Assembly: GCF_023823125.1 (NCBI RefSeq)
Contig: NZ_CP090949.1
Span: 1,822,001-1,886,000, forward strand
DNA: 64,000 bases
Source: Erythrobacter aurantius
GTDB lineage: Bacteria; Pseudomonadota; Alphaproteobacteria; Sphingomonadales; Sphingomonadaceae
Direction of reading: 5' to 3'
Shown: positions 35,809 to 45,716 of the stretch, piece after piece
Layout of the letters: each line of letters begins with the position of its first letter
How positions within the stretch are numbered: position 1 is the stretch's first letter
Program-made: the position numbers and the translations under genes
The notes under the pieces: generated by a model
Told to the model about the DNA's origin: nothing
The model's input: only the letters and a program-made list of their open reading frames with translations
Database searches by the model: none

Positions 35809-38800
35809 TTGCGTGTGGCCCCCTCTTTGAGGCGTCTGGCAGCAGCACTCTCGTTGGTGCTGCTGCCTTTTGGCGTGCTCGAAGAGGGGGTGAGCGCTCA
35901 AAGCGGCAATGCCGAGACAATCGGCACGATTACAAATACCGCAGAAGCAAGTTGGGATTTTGGTGGCCGACGGGTGCAGGCCACCTCCAACACCGTCACA
36001 TTCGATGTGACGATCCCGCCAGCCCAAATCCGCGCTTTCCGCCCGACCTTACAGGGAGGGCTGGAACTCAACTTTCAGGCACCGCTGTGCAGCGTAGCCG
36101 GACAGTCGGCGCAAAGCGGTGGGAACGGAACCGCGAATTCGCAGATCTCGATTGATCCCATGCAAGGCAGAGTCGAACCGACCAGCTCCGTGCGTGCCGG
36201 ACAGACTATCCTATTCGAAGTGACCGCGCTTGCGGCAAATGTCGATCCCTCTCAGGTCGACGAACTCTCGATCACCATCACCACTTCGACTGGTGACCGT
36301 GAGACAGAGACGATTTTTGAAACCGGGCCGAACACCGGCGTCTTCGTCGGGCAGATCGGCACTGTTCGCATGCCTCCGCCTGTTGTCCAGGGCGATTGCC
36401 GACTGGGCATAGTGGACGGTGCAGGGATTTCCATTGCCGCATCGCTTCCCAACGACAACACTGTGATTGTCGAAACCGAAGTTGACGTGCTGGCCGATCC
36501 GTTTGGCGTTGTCTTCGACAGTGAAACGGGCCTGCCGGTAGACGGTGCAAGGGTCACACTGGTTGATGCCGTGACAGGTCAGCCCGCAACGGTATTCGCC
36601 GAAGACGGCGTGACTGCGTGGCCGTCGAGCGTGATTTCCGGTCAGGACATCACCGATGGCGCGGGCAATGTCATCGACATGGAGCCGGGTGAATTCTGGT
36701 TCCCACTGACTTTCCTCGGCACCTATCGGCTCGAGATCAGTCCGCCCGAACCCTATTCGGCTCCTTCGGTCGCAAGCCCCGCCAGCATTGCGCAGATTTC
36801 GCGTCCTGATGGCCGTTCATTCATTATCCTCGACGCCTCGTATGGCGGGACATTCACCCTCAGCGATCCGACCCCGGTGCAGGTTGATATTCCGCTCGAT
36901 CGGCCGAGCCTTGACCTCGGTCTTGTGAAGACTGCCTCGCGCGAGCGGGTGCAGCCGGGCGATGTCGTGTTCTATTCTATCACGGCGCGCAATCAGGATC
37001 CCTCGCGGCCCAAGCGTAACGTTGTGCTGGTTGATACGCCTTCGAGCGCGCTTCGCCTGCGTCCCGACACCATCCGGGTGGACGGGGTAGAAGCTCCCGA
37101 AGCGGTAACGATTGCTGCCGACGGCCGGACGCTTTCGATCAACCTTGGCGATATTGCGGGTGGGGCCGCCCGCCGTGTGACATACGCCATGTCTGTTCGT
37201 CCTGATGCCGCTCCGGGCCGTGCGCTCAACGATGCCGCAGTGACGGACAGCCTCGGTCGCATCGCGCGGGCAAATGTCGCCGTCGATGTCGAGCGCGAAA
37301 CGATTGCGGATCGCATGACGATTATTGGTCGCATCACGGCCGGTCCGTGCACGCTTGATGATCCGCGCCCCGGCATCCAGGGTGTTCGCGTCGTCATGGA
37401 AGATGGCAGCTATGCCATTACTGATGCCGATGGGCGTTACCATTTTGAAGGCGTTGTCCCCGGCACGCATGTTGTCGCCGTTTCGGGCATGACTTTGCCT
37501 GAAGGTGCGCAACTGGTTGATTGCTATCGCGACACGCGCGGTGCCGGTAATGCAAGCTCGCGCTTCGTGATCGGGCAAGGCGGCAGCCTCGTGGTTGCCG
37601 ATTTCCATGCGATCGTCCCGGTGGGTTCGCTCGCACAGGCAGCTGATCTGGCTGAAACCCGCCCCGACGGCGAGGGCGCTCGGGCGGTTGATGCGATTGC
37701 TCGCGAAGCCGCCAAGGATGTCGATGCACATGCCGATGGCGCTCCGGTGATGGATTATGCCCCGAATACTGACTGGATTGCGCTCGGCGACGGTGAAGAC
37801 GGGTTCCTGACACCGGGTCTTGCAGCGAACCCGCGCGCGCCATCCATCAGGGTCGCCATCAGGCATCGGCGCGGACAGACGGTCATCCTGAAGGTTGACG
37901 GTAAGGAAGTCAGCAACCTCAGCTTTGACGGGACGCTTACGCCGGAGCGGGGACAGTTCGCCGTCAGCACTTGGCGCGGCATCCTGCTCGAGAACGAGCG
38001 CACGCTGCTTGAAGCCGATATCGTCAACAGCTTTGGGATGGTGAGCAAGACTGTGACCCGTGAAGTGTTCTTCACGACCACCCCTGCGCGTGTCGAACTC
38101 GTCCCAGAAGAATCGAACCTGATTGCCGATGGTCGCACTCGTCCCGTGGTTGCCATTCGCGTGCTTGATCGCAACAATCGCCCGCTGCGCGCAGGTGTGT
38201 CGGGCAACTTCGAACTCAACGCGCCATATGAGAGCGCCGAGGCAATTGATCGCCAGCAGCTTAACCAGCTTACCGGCTTTGCGCCGACATCTGCACGTTG
38301 GGTCGTAGAAGGCACCGATGGCATTGCCCGAATTGAACTGGCTCCGACCATGGTCAGCGGTTCGCTGCGCCTCGATTTCGATTTCAACGATGGCGAACTT
38401 GTACGCGAGCAGCAGCTGGAAACCTGGATCGAGCCGGGCGATATCGAATGGACGATAGTCGGTTTGGCAGAAGGAACCGCCGGTGCCCGCTCTGTCGCAG
38501 AGAACATGGAGCGCGACGGGCGCTTCGAGAGCGATCTGGGCGATGATGCCCGGGTGGCTCTCTATGCAAAGGGCCGCGTGCTTGGGCGCTACTTGCTGAC
38601 GCTCGCCTATGACAGCGCCAAGCAGCGCGAAGATCAACGGGTGCTCGGCACGATCGATCCGCAGGCCTATTACACCGTTTTCGCGGACGGTTCGTCGCGC
38701 CGGTTCGATGCTGCTAGCCGCGAAAAGCTCTATGTCCGCATCGAGACTTCGACATTCTATGCGCTCTATGGCGATTTCGAGACGGCCTTCGATCAGACCC

Positions 38801-40983
38801 GGCTTGCCCGCTACAATCGCACGGCCACGGGTGTTCGCGGCGAAGCGCGGATGGGGCAGGTCAAGGCCACAGGCTTCGCGGCCGAGATCTCCACCCGTCT
38901 GCGTCGCGACGAGATCCAGGGGCAGGGCATCAGCGGTCCTTATGAACTGGGAAGCCGCCGGATTCTGGCAAACAGCGAAAGAGTGACGCTCGAAGTCCGG
39001 GATCGCTTCCGTTCGGAGCTGATCGTGTCGAGCCAGACGCTCACGCGGTTCATCGACTACGACGTCGATCTGCTGTCGGGAACTATCACCTTTTCGCGCC
39101 CGATCCTCAGCCGTGACGACAATCTCAATCCGCAATTCATCGTGGTCGAGTATGAAACCGACGGGTTCGGCCAAGGCGAATTGAACGCCGGTGTTCGCGC
39201 CGACTGGACCAGCGCCGACGGAAACCTGCGGATCGGGGCCAATGCCATCACGGACAAGGGCGAGGGTGCGCGCACCGATATCGGCGCGGTAGACCTTCGT
39301 GCCCGCATCGGAAAAAGCACCGAAGTACGCGGCGAATTCGCCATGAGCCGCAGCGCGGGCGAGAATTCCACTGGCTGGATTGCCGAAGTGCAGCACCAGA
39401 CGGGCGATCTCGACCTGCTTGCCTATGCCCGCCAGCTGGATGCCGACTACGGCGTGGGCCAGCAGAACGGGGCGGAGCTTGGCCGCCGCAAGTTCGGGCT
39501 TGATGGACGCGTGTTCCTGGCAGAGCAGCTTAGCCTGACCGGTAGCGTTTGGCAGGACGACAGCCTAACGGACACCTCGCGGCGTCGCGCGGCACAGGCT
39601 CAATTGAACCTGACCCGCCGTAACACCGATCTTCGCCTCGGCCTTTCGCATTTCGACGACCAGCTGGCCGATGGCTCAAACAACACCTCCACCGTGCTTG
39701 AGGCTGGCGTGACTCAGCGCCTGCTCAACAATTCGCTGGAACTGTCTGTGGCGAGCGCAATCGCGCTGGACGACGCGGAGAGCGTTGATCTGCCGGCGCG
39801 CCACCGGATCGGCGCTCGCTATGCGTTGACGCGCAACGTCCGGCTTGTCGGCACCTATGAAATCGCTGACGGCGAAAACGTGGATGCCCGCCAGCTTCGT
39901 GGAGGAATCGAAGCGACTCCGTGGCAGGGCGGCCAATTGATCACCACCGTTGGTCAGGAATCAATCGGCGAATTCGGCAATCGCACATTCGCTGCATTCG
40001 GACTCGCGCAAACGCTTCAGGTTACGCCCGAATTCACGCTTGATGCGACCATCGACGGCAACCGTAGCCTCAACGGTGGTCCCGCAGCAGCCGATCTCGT
40101 CAACCCCCAGCAACCGGCTGCGAGCGGCGGTCAGATTGTCGGTGACTTCCAGTTCGAGGACTTCACAGCGGTTACCTTCGGTGGCGCATGGCGCAAGGAT
40201 CGCTGGAGCGTTACGGCTCGCGGCGAATATCGTGACGGCGAGCAGGCTGACCGCAAGGGCGTGACCTTCGGCGCGATCCGCCAACTGGGTGAGGGCAGCA
40301 TTGTCGGGTCGGGCGTTACCTGGACCCATGCCGAAGACCGCAACGGTGCGACGGCCGAAATCTTCGATGCCAGCATCGCTTTTGCGCATCGCCCGGATGA
40401 ATCGGAAATCGCCATGCTCGGCAAGATCGAATTCCGCAGCGATGACATCACCGGCGCGGTCGCTGGCCAGGCGGCGGGCGTCTCAGGCGGTGCTGGGGGG
40501 ACGGCATTGATCGTCGATGGTGATGCCGTGTCGCGGCGTCTTGTGGGCAGCCTCTCGACCAATTGGAGCCCGCGCGGATGGGATGCTGACGAGTTCGGTA
40601 TCGAGCATCAGACCCGCCGTGACGAGTACACGCTGTTTGTCGGTGCGCGATACAACTTCGATGAATTCGAAGGCACCGAGTTCTCCGGCACAACCGTTCT
40701 GGCTGGCGCTGATGCGCGGATTGGTATCGGCAAGCGGTTCGAAATCGGGGCGAGCGGCACTGTTCGCGCCAATCTCGAAGACAATGTCACCAGCTTCTCC
40801 TATGGGCCTACGGTCGGTTTCGTGCCGGTCGATGGGATGCTGCTGACGGTGGGATACAACGTCGAAGGGTTCCGCGACGGCGATTTCTCCGCTGCGCGCA
40901 ACACCGAAAAGGGTGTGTTCGCTGCGGTCCGCCTCAAGTTCGACACCAATACCTTCGATTTCCTGGGCTTGGGGCGCCGGTGA
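35809..40983 (+). CDS. 1.7-kilo-residue exported protein with C-terminal outer-membrane barrel (surface locus gene D)
   Basis: A 1724-residue protein with signal (LPFGVLEEGVSAQ). Domains: Ig-like N-terminus (TNTAEASWDFGG), a DUF11 repeat near 368-500 (VKTASRERVQPGDVVFYSIT), a Cna-B/SdrD-like domain near 523-560 (ITDADGRYHFEGVVPGTHVV), an invasin-like segment near 762, and from about 950 to the end a long series of amphipathic strands with aromatic anchors, suggesting an outer-membrane barrel. The start may be TTG 35809 or GTG 35815. It overlaps gene E by 1 nt (TGATG). Likely the membrane anchor or secretion pore of the locus. Confidence 0.75.
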   Translation: MRVAPSLRRLAAALSLVLLPFGVLEEGVSAQSGNAETIGTITNTAEASWDFGGRRVQATSNTVTFDVTIPPAQIRAFRPTLQGGLELNFQAPLCSVAGQSAQSGGNGTANSQISIDPMQGRVEPTSSVRAGQTILFEVTALAANVDPSQVDELSITITTSTGDRETETIFETGPNTGVFVGQIGTVRMPPPVVQGDCRLGIVDGAGISIAASLPNDNTVIVETEVDVLADPFGVVFDSETGLPVDGARVTLVDAVTGQPATVFAEDGVTAWPSSVISGQDITDGAGNVIDMEPGEFWFPLTFLGTYRLEISPPEPYSAPSVASPASIAQISRPDGRSFIILDASYGGTFTLSDPTPVQVDIPLDRPSLDLGLVKTASRERVQPGDVVFYSITARNQDPSRPKRNVVLVDTPSSALRLRPDTIRVDGVEAPEAVTIAADGRTLSINLGDIAGGAARRVTYAMSVRPDAAPGRALNDAAVTDSLGRIARANVAVDVERETIADRMTIIGRITAGPCTLDDPRPGIQGVRVVMEDGSYAITDADGRYHFEGVVPGTHVVAVSGMTLPEGAQLVDCYRDTRGAGNASSRFVIGQGGSLVVADFHAIVPVGSLAQAADLAETRPDGEGARAVDAIAREAAKDVDAHADGAPVMDYAPNTDWIALGDGEDGFLTPGLAANPRAPSIRVAIRHRRGQTVILKVDGKEVSNLSFDGTLTPERGQFAVSTWRGILLENERTLLEADIVNSFGMVSKTVTREVFFTTTPARVELVPEESNLIADGRTRPVVAIRVLDRNNRPLRAGVSGNFELNAPYESAEAIDRQQLNQLTGFAPTSARWVVEGTDGIARIELAPTMVSGSLRLDFDFNDGELVREQQLETWIEPGDIEWTIVGLAEGTAGARSVAENMERDGRFESDLGDDARVALYAKGRVLGRYLLTLAYDSAKQREDQRVLGTIDPQAYYTVFADGSSRRFDAASREKLYVRIETSTFYALYGDFETAFDQTRLARYNRTATGVRGEARMGQVKATGFAAEISTRLRRDEIQGQGISGPYELGSRRILANSERVTLEVRDRFRSELIVSSQTLTRFIDYDVDLLSGTITFSRPILSRDDNLNPQFIVVEYETDGFGQGELNAGVRADWTSADGNLRIGANAITDKGEGARTDIGAVDLRARIGKSTEVRGEFAMSRSAGENSTGWIAEVQHQTGDLDLLAYARQLDADYGVGQQNGAELGRRKFGLDGRVFLAEQLSLTGSVWQDDSLTDTSRRRAAQAQLNLTRRNTDLRLGLSHFDDQLADGSNNTSTVLEAGVTQRLLNNSLELSVASAIALDDAESVDLPARHRIGARYALTRNVRLVGTYEIADGENVDARQLRGGIEATPWQGGQLITTVGQESIGEFGNRTFAAFGLAQTLQVTPEFTLDATIDGNRSLNGGPAAADLVNPQQPAASGGQIVGDFQFEDFTAVTFGGAWRKDRWSVTARGEYRDGEQADRKGVTFGAIRQLGEGSIVGSGVTWTHAEDRNGATAEIFDASIAFAHRPDESEIAMLGKIEFRSDDITGAVAGQAAGVSGGAGGTALIVDGDAVSRRLVGSLSTNWSPRGWDADEFGIEHQTRRDEYTLFVGARYNFDEFEGTEFSGTTVLAGADARIGIGKRFEIGASGTVRANLEDNVTSFSYGPTVGFVPVDGMLLTVGYNVEGFRDGDFSAARNTEKGVFAAVRLKFDTNTFDFLGLGRR

Positions 40984-43103
40984 TGTCGATTTTATCGCCC
41001 ATTTCCAACGAGGTAAACGCGCTGTTTACCATGCCGCGCTATCGGCAGTTCATGTCCTGGCGCATGCTGCATGTCTCGGTCGAGCGTTCCCTGTTCATGG
41101 CGGCAATGCTGCTTGCAGGGATGCTGTGCCTCGCGTTCGCGCAGCCTGTGATGGCTCAATCGACCAGCACGTTTTCGAACACAACCACCGGCACGGTGAA
41201 CGGCACAAACACCTGCGCAGCCCCTCTGGTGCGCAATTTCAGCGTGGGCAGCAATTTCTCGATTGCCGATTTCAATATCGGCATTCTGACCACACACACC
41301 TGGCGCGGGGATCTCCAGTTCACGCTGCAATCGCCCAGTGGTACGCGCGTCCAATTGACCAATGGCGACACGCAGAACACGAGTGGAGACAATTTCAACG
41401 TCTTGCTCGACGATTCCGCCGCGCAGCTCGTGAACACCGATAGCCCCACCGGCAATCACTCGACTAGCGCGCCGCCGTATCAAAACACCTTCCGGCCGCG
41501 GAACTTGCTGTCGGCCTTCAATGGCGAGAACTCCGCCGGCACGTGGCGGCTCGAAATCTGCGACCTGTTCCCTTCGGCGGACAATGGCAGCTTTCGTCGT
41601 GCCGACCTTTATCTGACATCCGCACCCAGCAACTATGCCGACCTTTCGCTGACGAAGGTTCTGGTTGGTTCTCCGCCGGTTCAGGGCGGCACCGCAACCT
41701 GGCGACTGACGGTAGCCAACGAAGCAACTTCGCCGAGCACGGCAAACAATGTTGTCGTGCGCGACACCTTTCCCGGCGGCTTCAGCTTCAGTTCGTCCAG
41801 CGGTGATGGAAGTTTCAATTCCACGACCCGCGATTGGAGTGTGGGATCACTTGCTCCGGGTGAGACGAAAACCCTCACTCTGGTCGGCACCATTTCCAGC
41901 GCTGCCGGTGCCACGATCACGAATACCGCACAAATCACTGCATCGAGCGTGCTCGATATCGATTCAACGGTGAACAACGGGGTTACCAGTGAAGATGACT
42001 ACGCGAGCGCCAGCTTTGTCGTACAAAGCGGCCGTGCTCCCGGAGTTCCGCCAATCCTTTCCTGTCCGGCCGGCTTTTCGGTGTTCGACTGGGATGCGAT
42101 CCCGGGTTGGGCAAATGGCTCGATCGACAACACTTATGCTTTTGCGAGCTTTGGCAATGTTCGGTTCCAGCTTACTAACGACGGCGCATATCTGAACAAC
42201 GCAACCGTTGGCGGGCAGACACCAACAGTCTTCGATGCGTTCACCGGCGGCCTTGTGCCCGCAGAAGACAGCCTGACGATCTTGTCGAACCAGCCCAACC
42301 AAGCCGGCGATGTAGAGATCACTATCACTCTGCCGCGCGGTTTCACCGGCCTGCAATTCACGATCTTCGATGTCGATTTTGCAGCCAACCAATTCACCGA
42401 CAGGGTCGAAGTTATCGGCAGAAGCGGTGGTGCTACTGTTCTGCCCACGCTCACCAACGGCAATGTGAATACCGTTTCGGGCAATGTGGCAATTGGTGAT
42501 GGCGCGTCAGCCAACAATCAGGCGCTGGGCAACGTCGTGGTCACGTTCACGCAGTCGGTCGACACAGTTGTCATTCGATATGGCAACCACACGAACGCAC
42601 CGGCTGATCCCGGCCAGCAAGGCATCGGTGTGCACGACATTACCGTTTGCGATCCCTTTACTACCCTGTCCGTTAGCAAGGTGAGCTCGATCATCTCCGA
42701 CCCGGTCAACGGCGCCACCAACCCCAAGGCCATTCCCGGTGCGACGGTCGAATATCTGATCACCGTAAGCAATACCGGCAGCGAGCCTGCAGACGCGGAC
42801 AGCGTGGTTGTGTGGGATGATGGTCCGGCGGATGCCAAATTGTGCCTGATTACGCGCGCCGGAGGGCCGGTGATTTTCGCCGATCCCGGCTCCAATTCCA
42901 ATCTGACTTACAGTTTCGCGAGCCTTGCGTCCGCAATCGACGATCTGGAATTCTCCAACGATAACGGAGTGAGCTTTGCTTACACGCCGAGCGCTGATGC
43001 AGAAGGGTGTGACACCGCGGTTACCGATTTTCGCGTCAGACCCGGCGGCGCCTTTGCCGGGGGTGGGAACTTCACCATAACTGTTCGGTATCGGATCGAA
43101 TAG
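40983..43103 (+). CDS. Exported P-domain and DUF11 protein (surface locus gene E)
   Basis: A 706-residue protein with a signal (AFAQPVMAQS after a longer cytosolic leader). Residues about 60-210 match a proprotein-convertase P-domain (LTTHTWRGDLQFTLQSPSGT, FRPRNLLSAFNGENSAGTWR) without a protease. A DUF11 repeat follows, then a jelly-roll-like region (FDWDAIPGWANGS) and a second DUF11 repeat related to gene C. ATG 40983 shares one base with the gene D stop. P-domains often help folding, export or adhesion. Confidence 0.75.
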   Translation: MSILSPISNEVNALFTMPRYRQFMSWRMLHVSVERSLFMAAMLLAGMLCLAFAQPVMAQSTSTFSNTTTGTVNGTNTCAAPLVRNFSVGSNFSIADFNIGILTTHTWRGDLQFTLQSPSGTRVQLTNGDTQNTSGDNFNVLLDDSAAQLVNTDSPTGNHSTSAPPYQNTFRPRNLLSAFNGENSAGTWRLEICDLFPSADNGSFRRADLYLTSAPSNYADLSLTKVLVGSPPVQGGTATWRLTVANEATSPSTANNVVVRDTFPGGFSFSSSSGDGSFNSTTRDWSVGSLAPGETKTLTLVGTISSAAGATITNTAQITASSVLDIDSTVNNGVTSEDDYASASFVVQSGRAPGVPPILSCPAGFSVFDWDAIPGWANGSIDNTYAFASFGNVRFQLTNDGAYLNNATVGGQTPTVFDAFTGGLVPAEDSLTILSNQPNQAGDVEITITLPRGFTGLQFTIFDVDFAANQFTDRVEVIGRSGGATVLPTLTNGNVNTVSGNVAIGDGASANNQALGNVVVTFTQSVDTVVIRYGNHTNAPADPGQQGIGVHDITVCDPFTTLSVSKVSSIISDPVNGATNPKAIPGATVEYLITVSNTGSEPADADSVVVWDDGPADAKLCLITRAGGPVIFADPGSNSNLTYSFASLASAIDDLEFSNDNGVSFAYTPSADAEGCDTAVTDFRVRPGGAFAGGGNFTITVRYRIE

Positions 43104-43138
43104 GCAGTCGAATTCCTTGCTGCGGTGCAGCGTACACG

Positions 43139-43166
43139 TTGACCGGATGGGGCCAGCCTTTATGCA
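43139..43166 (+). promoter_or_regulatory. Possible promoter before the trehalose operon
   Basis: TTGACC (43139-43144) and TATGCA (43161-43166) are separated by 16 bp, close to a sigma-70-type promoter. Predicted transcription would begin near the otsB ATG at 43173, so the mRNA may be nearly leaderless. Confidence 0.3.
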
Positions 43167-43172
43167 AGGGGG

Positions 43173-43916
43173 ATGGAGTCCGGCCTCTCATTGAGCGCAC
43201 CGCCGCCGATTTCAGCATTGCTGGACCATTCGGCGATTGCCTTGTTCCTCGATTTTGACGGTACGCTGGTTGACATCGCCCCTTCGCCTGATGCGATTGC
43301 CCCGATCTCCGGACTTTCGCAGAAATTGTCCTCTCTGGCTCACTGGTTGGATGGCCGCTGTGCTATCGTCAGTGGGAGGGCAATCGACGACATCGAGCGG
43401 CATATTGGCCCGCTTGACCTTCCCATGGCGGGTTCGCACGGGTCGGACATCCGCGGTCCGGATGGCGCTGGCATTGGTAAGGGAGCCTCCAAGCTCCCGC
43501 CCGAGATAGAGGCGGAATTGCGGGCGTTCGCAGCACACGCCTCGGTCGACTACGAACATAAGCCGCACGGCGGAGCATTGCACTATCGTCAAAATCCGTC
43601 CGCCGGCGACGCGGTGCTCAATTTTGCCACGCAGCTTGCGGGGAAGCATGGCTGGGCTGTGCAAGGCGGCAAGTGCGTGGTGGAGATTGTCGCATCGGAT
43701 GCGAACAAGGGGGCTGCGGTTCATCAGATTATGCAAATTGAACCGTTCAAGGGTGCGCGCGCGTTCTTTGTCGGTGACGACCTCACCGACGAAGCGGGCT
43801 TCGCCGCCTGCGAGGCCCATGGCGGCACCGGAATCCTTGTGGGCAATCGCCCGGATACCCGTGCCAGATACCGCCTGCCCGATGTTCAATCCGTACACCA
43901 ATGGCTGGAGTTCTGA
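43173..43916 (+). CDS. otsB: Trehalose-6-phosphate phosphatase
   Basis: A 247-residue HAD-family phosphatase: motif I DFDGTLVD at residues 27-34, VSGRAIDDIE (motif II region) and GDDLTDEAG near 200 (motif IV). Dephosphorylates trehalose 6-phosphate. ATG 43173 sits directly on AGGGGG, so TTG 43191 is an alternative start. First gene of the otsB-GH15-otsA operon. Confidence 0.9.
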   Translation: MESGLSLSAPPPISALLDHSAIALFLDFDGTLVDIAPSPDAIAPISGLSQKLSSLAHWLDGRCAIVSGRAIDDIERHIGPLDLPMAGSHGSDIRGPDGAGIGKGASKLPPEIEAELRAFAAHASVDYEHKPHGGALHYRQNPSAGDAVLNFATQLAGKHGWAVQGGKCVVEIVASDANKGAAVHQIMQIEPFKGARAFFVGDDLTDEAGFAACEAHGGTGILVGNRPDTRARYRLPDVQSVHQWLEF

Positions 43917-43919
43917 TCC

Positions 43920-45716
43920 TTGCAACACGTTTCCAATCTAGAACTGTGGCCTATCGGCAATTGTCAGGTTTCCGGCCTGATCGACCAGACTGGCGCTCTG
44001 GTCTGGGGCTGCGTCCCTCGCGTCGATGGTGACCCGGTGTTCTCGGCCTTGCTCAATGGCGACCAGCGAAATGCCGGGATCTGGCGGTTCGAGCTGGAGG
44101 GTCAGACCGGCGCGACCCAGGAATACATCCGCAACACGCCCAATCTCGTCACCACGCTAAAGGCATCCGATGGCAGCGCGGTGCAGATCCTCGATTTCTG
44201 CCCCCGGTTTGAACGTTCTGGGCGCATGTATCGGCCGGTTTCCTATGTCCGGATCGTGCGCCCGATCTCGGGCAACCCACGCATCCGTGTCGTCCTGAAG
44301 CCGACGAAGAATTACGGCGCTGGGCTGGCAGACACGACCCATGGCACCAACCACATCCGGTATCTCGTCGAGCCGCAAGCCCTGCGCCTCTCCACCGACG
44401 CGCCGGTTGGATACATAATCGAAGGCAGGACTTTTCGGGTCGAGCAGGACACGCATTTTTTCCTAGGCCCGGACGAGCCTTTCGTCGGGAACCTGCGCGA
44501 GGAAGTCCGTTCGATGGAGCAGTCCACCAGGCATTACTGGCAGAACTGGGTGCGGATGCTGGCCATTCCGCTGGAATGGCAGGAAGAAGTCATCCGCTGC
44601 GCCATCACATTGAAATTGTGTCAGCACGAAGAGACGGGCGCGATTGTCGCTGCGCTTACCACGTCGATCCCCGAAGCCGCGCATTCGGAGCGGAACTGGG
44701 ACTACAGGTACTGCTGGATCAGAGATTCCTACTATACCATTCAGGCGCTGAACCGGCTCGGCGCGCTGGACGTGATGGAGAAATATCTCGCTTACCTGCG
44801 CAACATCGTCGACGGGGCACGGGGGGGGCAGATCCAGCCGTTGTATTCGGTGATGGGCGAAAGCGAACTCGACGAAACGACGGCCAGCTATCTCGCCGGG
44901 TATCGTAGCATGGGGCCGGTGCGGCGCGGGAATGCGGCTTACAAGCAGATCCAGCACGATTGCTACGGCCAGATTGTCCTGCCAAGCGCGCAAGGCTTCT
45001 TCGATAGCCGTCTGCTGCGCCCGGCTGATGAGCGCGACTTCGAAAATCTCGAACAGGTGGGCAAGATGGCATGGGCCATGCACGATCAGCCCGACGCCGG
45101 CCTCTGGGAATTCCGGACAAGGCAGGAAGTGCACACCTATTCCGCCGTCATGAGCTGGGCGGCGTGCGATCGTCTTGCCAATGTCGCGGCGCATATCGGG
45201 AAACCGGACCGGGCCGAGGTCTGGCGCGAACGCGCCGACGCGATTGCCGCCACGATTGAGGAAAAGGCGTGGAAGGAAAACGGGGAAGGGGGCCACTACG
45301 GTGCCAGCTTTGAAAGCGACTATCTCGATGCGAGCCTGCTTCAGATGGTCGAACTGCGCTTCCTTTCGCCCGAAAACGAACGTTTCAAGCAGACATTCGC
45401 AGCGGTTGAGAAGCACCTGCGGCGCGGCGATCACATGCTGCGTTATGCTGCAGAAGATGACTTCGGCGCACCCGAAACGGCGTTCAATGTCTGTACTTTC
45501 TGGCTGATCGAGGCGCTGCATCTGGCTGGACGCGACGAGGAAGCACGCACGCTGTTCTGCACAATGCTCAGCCACACGACACAATCGGGCCTGCTCAGCG
45601 AGGATCTCGATTATGAAACAGGCGAGTTGTGGGGCAATTTCCCGCAGACCTATTCACTTGTGGGCGTCATCAATTGTGCCGGCCTGCTGTCCAAACCGTG
45701 GAGTGAGGTGCGATGA
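43920..45716 (+). CDS. GH15 glycoside hydrolase (trehalase/glucoamylase-like)
   Basis: A 598-residue protein with the GH15 (alpha-alpha)6 barrel motifs: WDYRYCWIRDSYYTIQALNR, LWEFRTRQEVHTYSAVMSW and DYETGELWGNFPQTYS, which includes the catalytic Glu region. TTG start with GGAG (43907-43910) 9 nt upstream. Sitting between otsB and otsA, it more likely cleaves trehalose or a related alpha-glucoside than starch, but this is inference. Confidence 0.85.
   Translation: MQHVSNLELWPIGNCQVSGLIDQTGALVWGCVPRVDGDPVFSALLNGDQRNAGIWRFELEGQTGATQEYIRNTPNLVTTLKASDGSAVQILDFCPRFERSGRMYRPVSYVRIVRPISGNPRIRVVLKPTKNYGAGLADTTHGTNHIRYLVEPQALRLSTDAPVGYIIEGRTFRVEQDTHFFLGPDEPFVGNLREEVRSMEQSTRHYWQNWVRMLAIPLEWQEEVIRCAITLKLCQHEETGAIVAALTTSIPEAAHSERNWDYRYCWIRDSYYTIQALNRLGALDVMEKYLAYLRNIVDGARGGQIQPLYSVMGESELDETTASYLAGYRSMGPVRRGNAAYKQIQHDCYGQIVLPSAQGFFDSRLLRPADERDFENLEQVGKMAWAMHDQPDAGLWEFRTRQEVHTYSAVMSWAACDRLANVAAHIGKPDRAEVWRERADAIAATIEEKAWKENGEGGHYGASFESDYLDASLLQMVELRFLSPENERFKQTFAAVEKHLRRGDHMLRYAAEDDFGAPETAFNVCTFWLIEALHLAGRDEEARTLFCTMLSHTTQSGLLSEDLDYETGELWGNFPQTYSLVGVINCAGLLSKPWSEVR

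Noticed and set aside
36817..39396. 859-residue minus-strand frame
   Set aside because: Antisense to surface gene D; composition-driven open frame in GC-rich DNA with no motifs.
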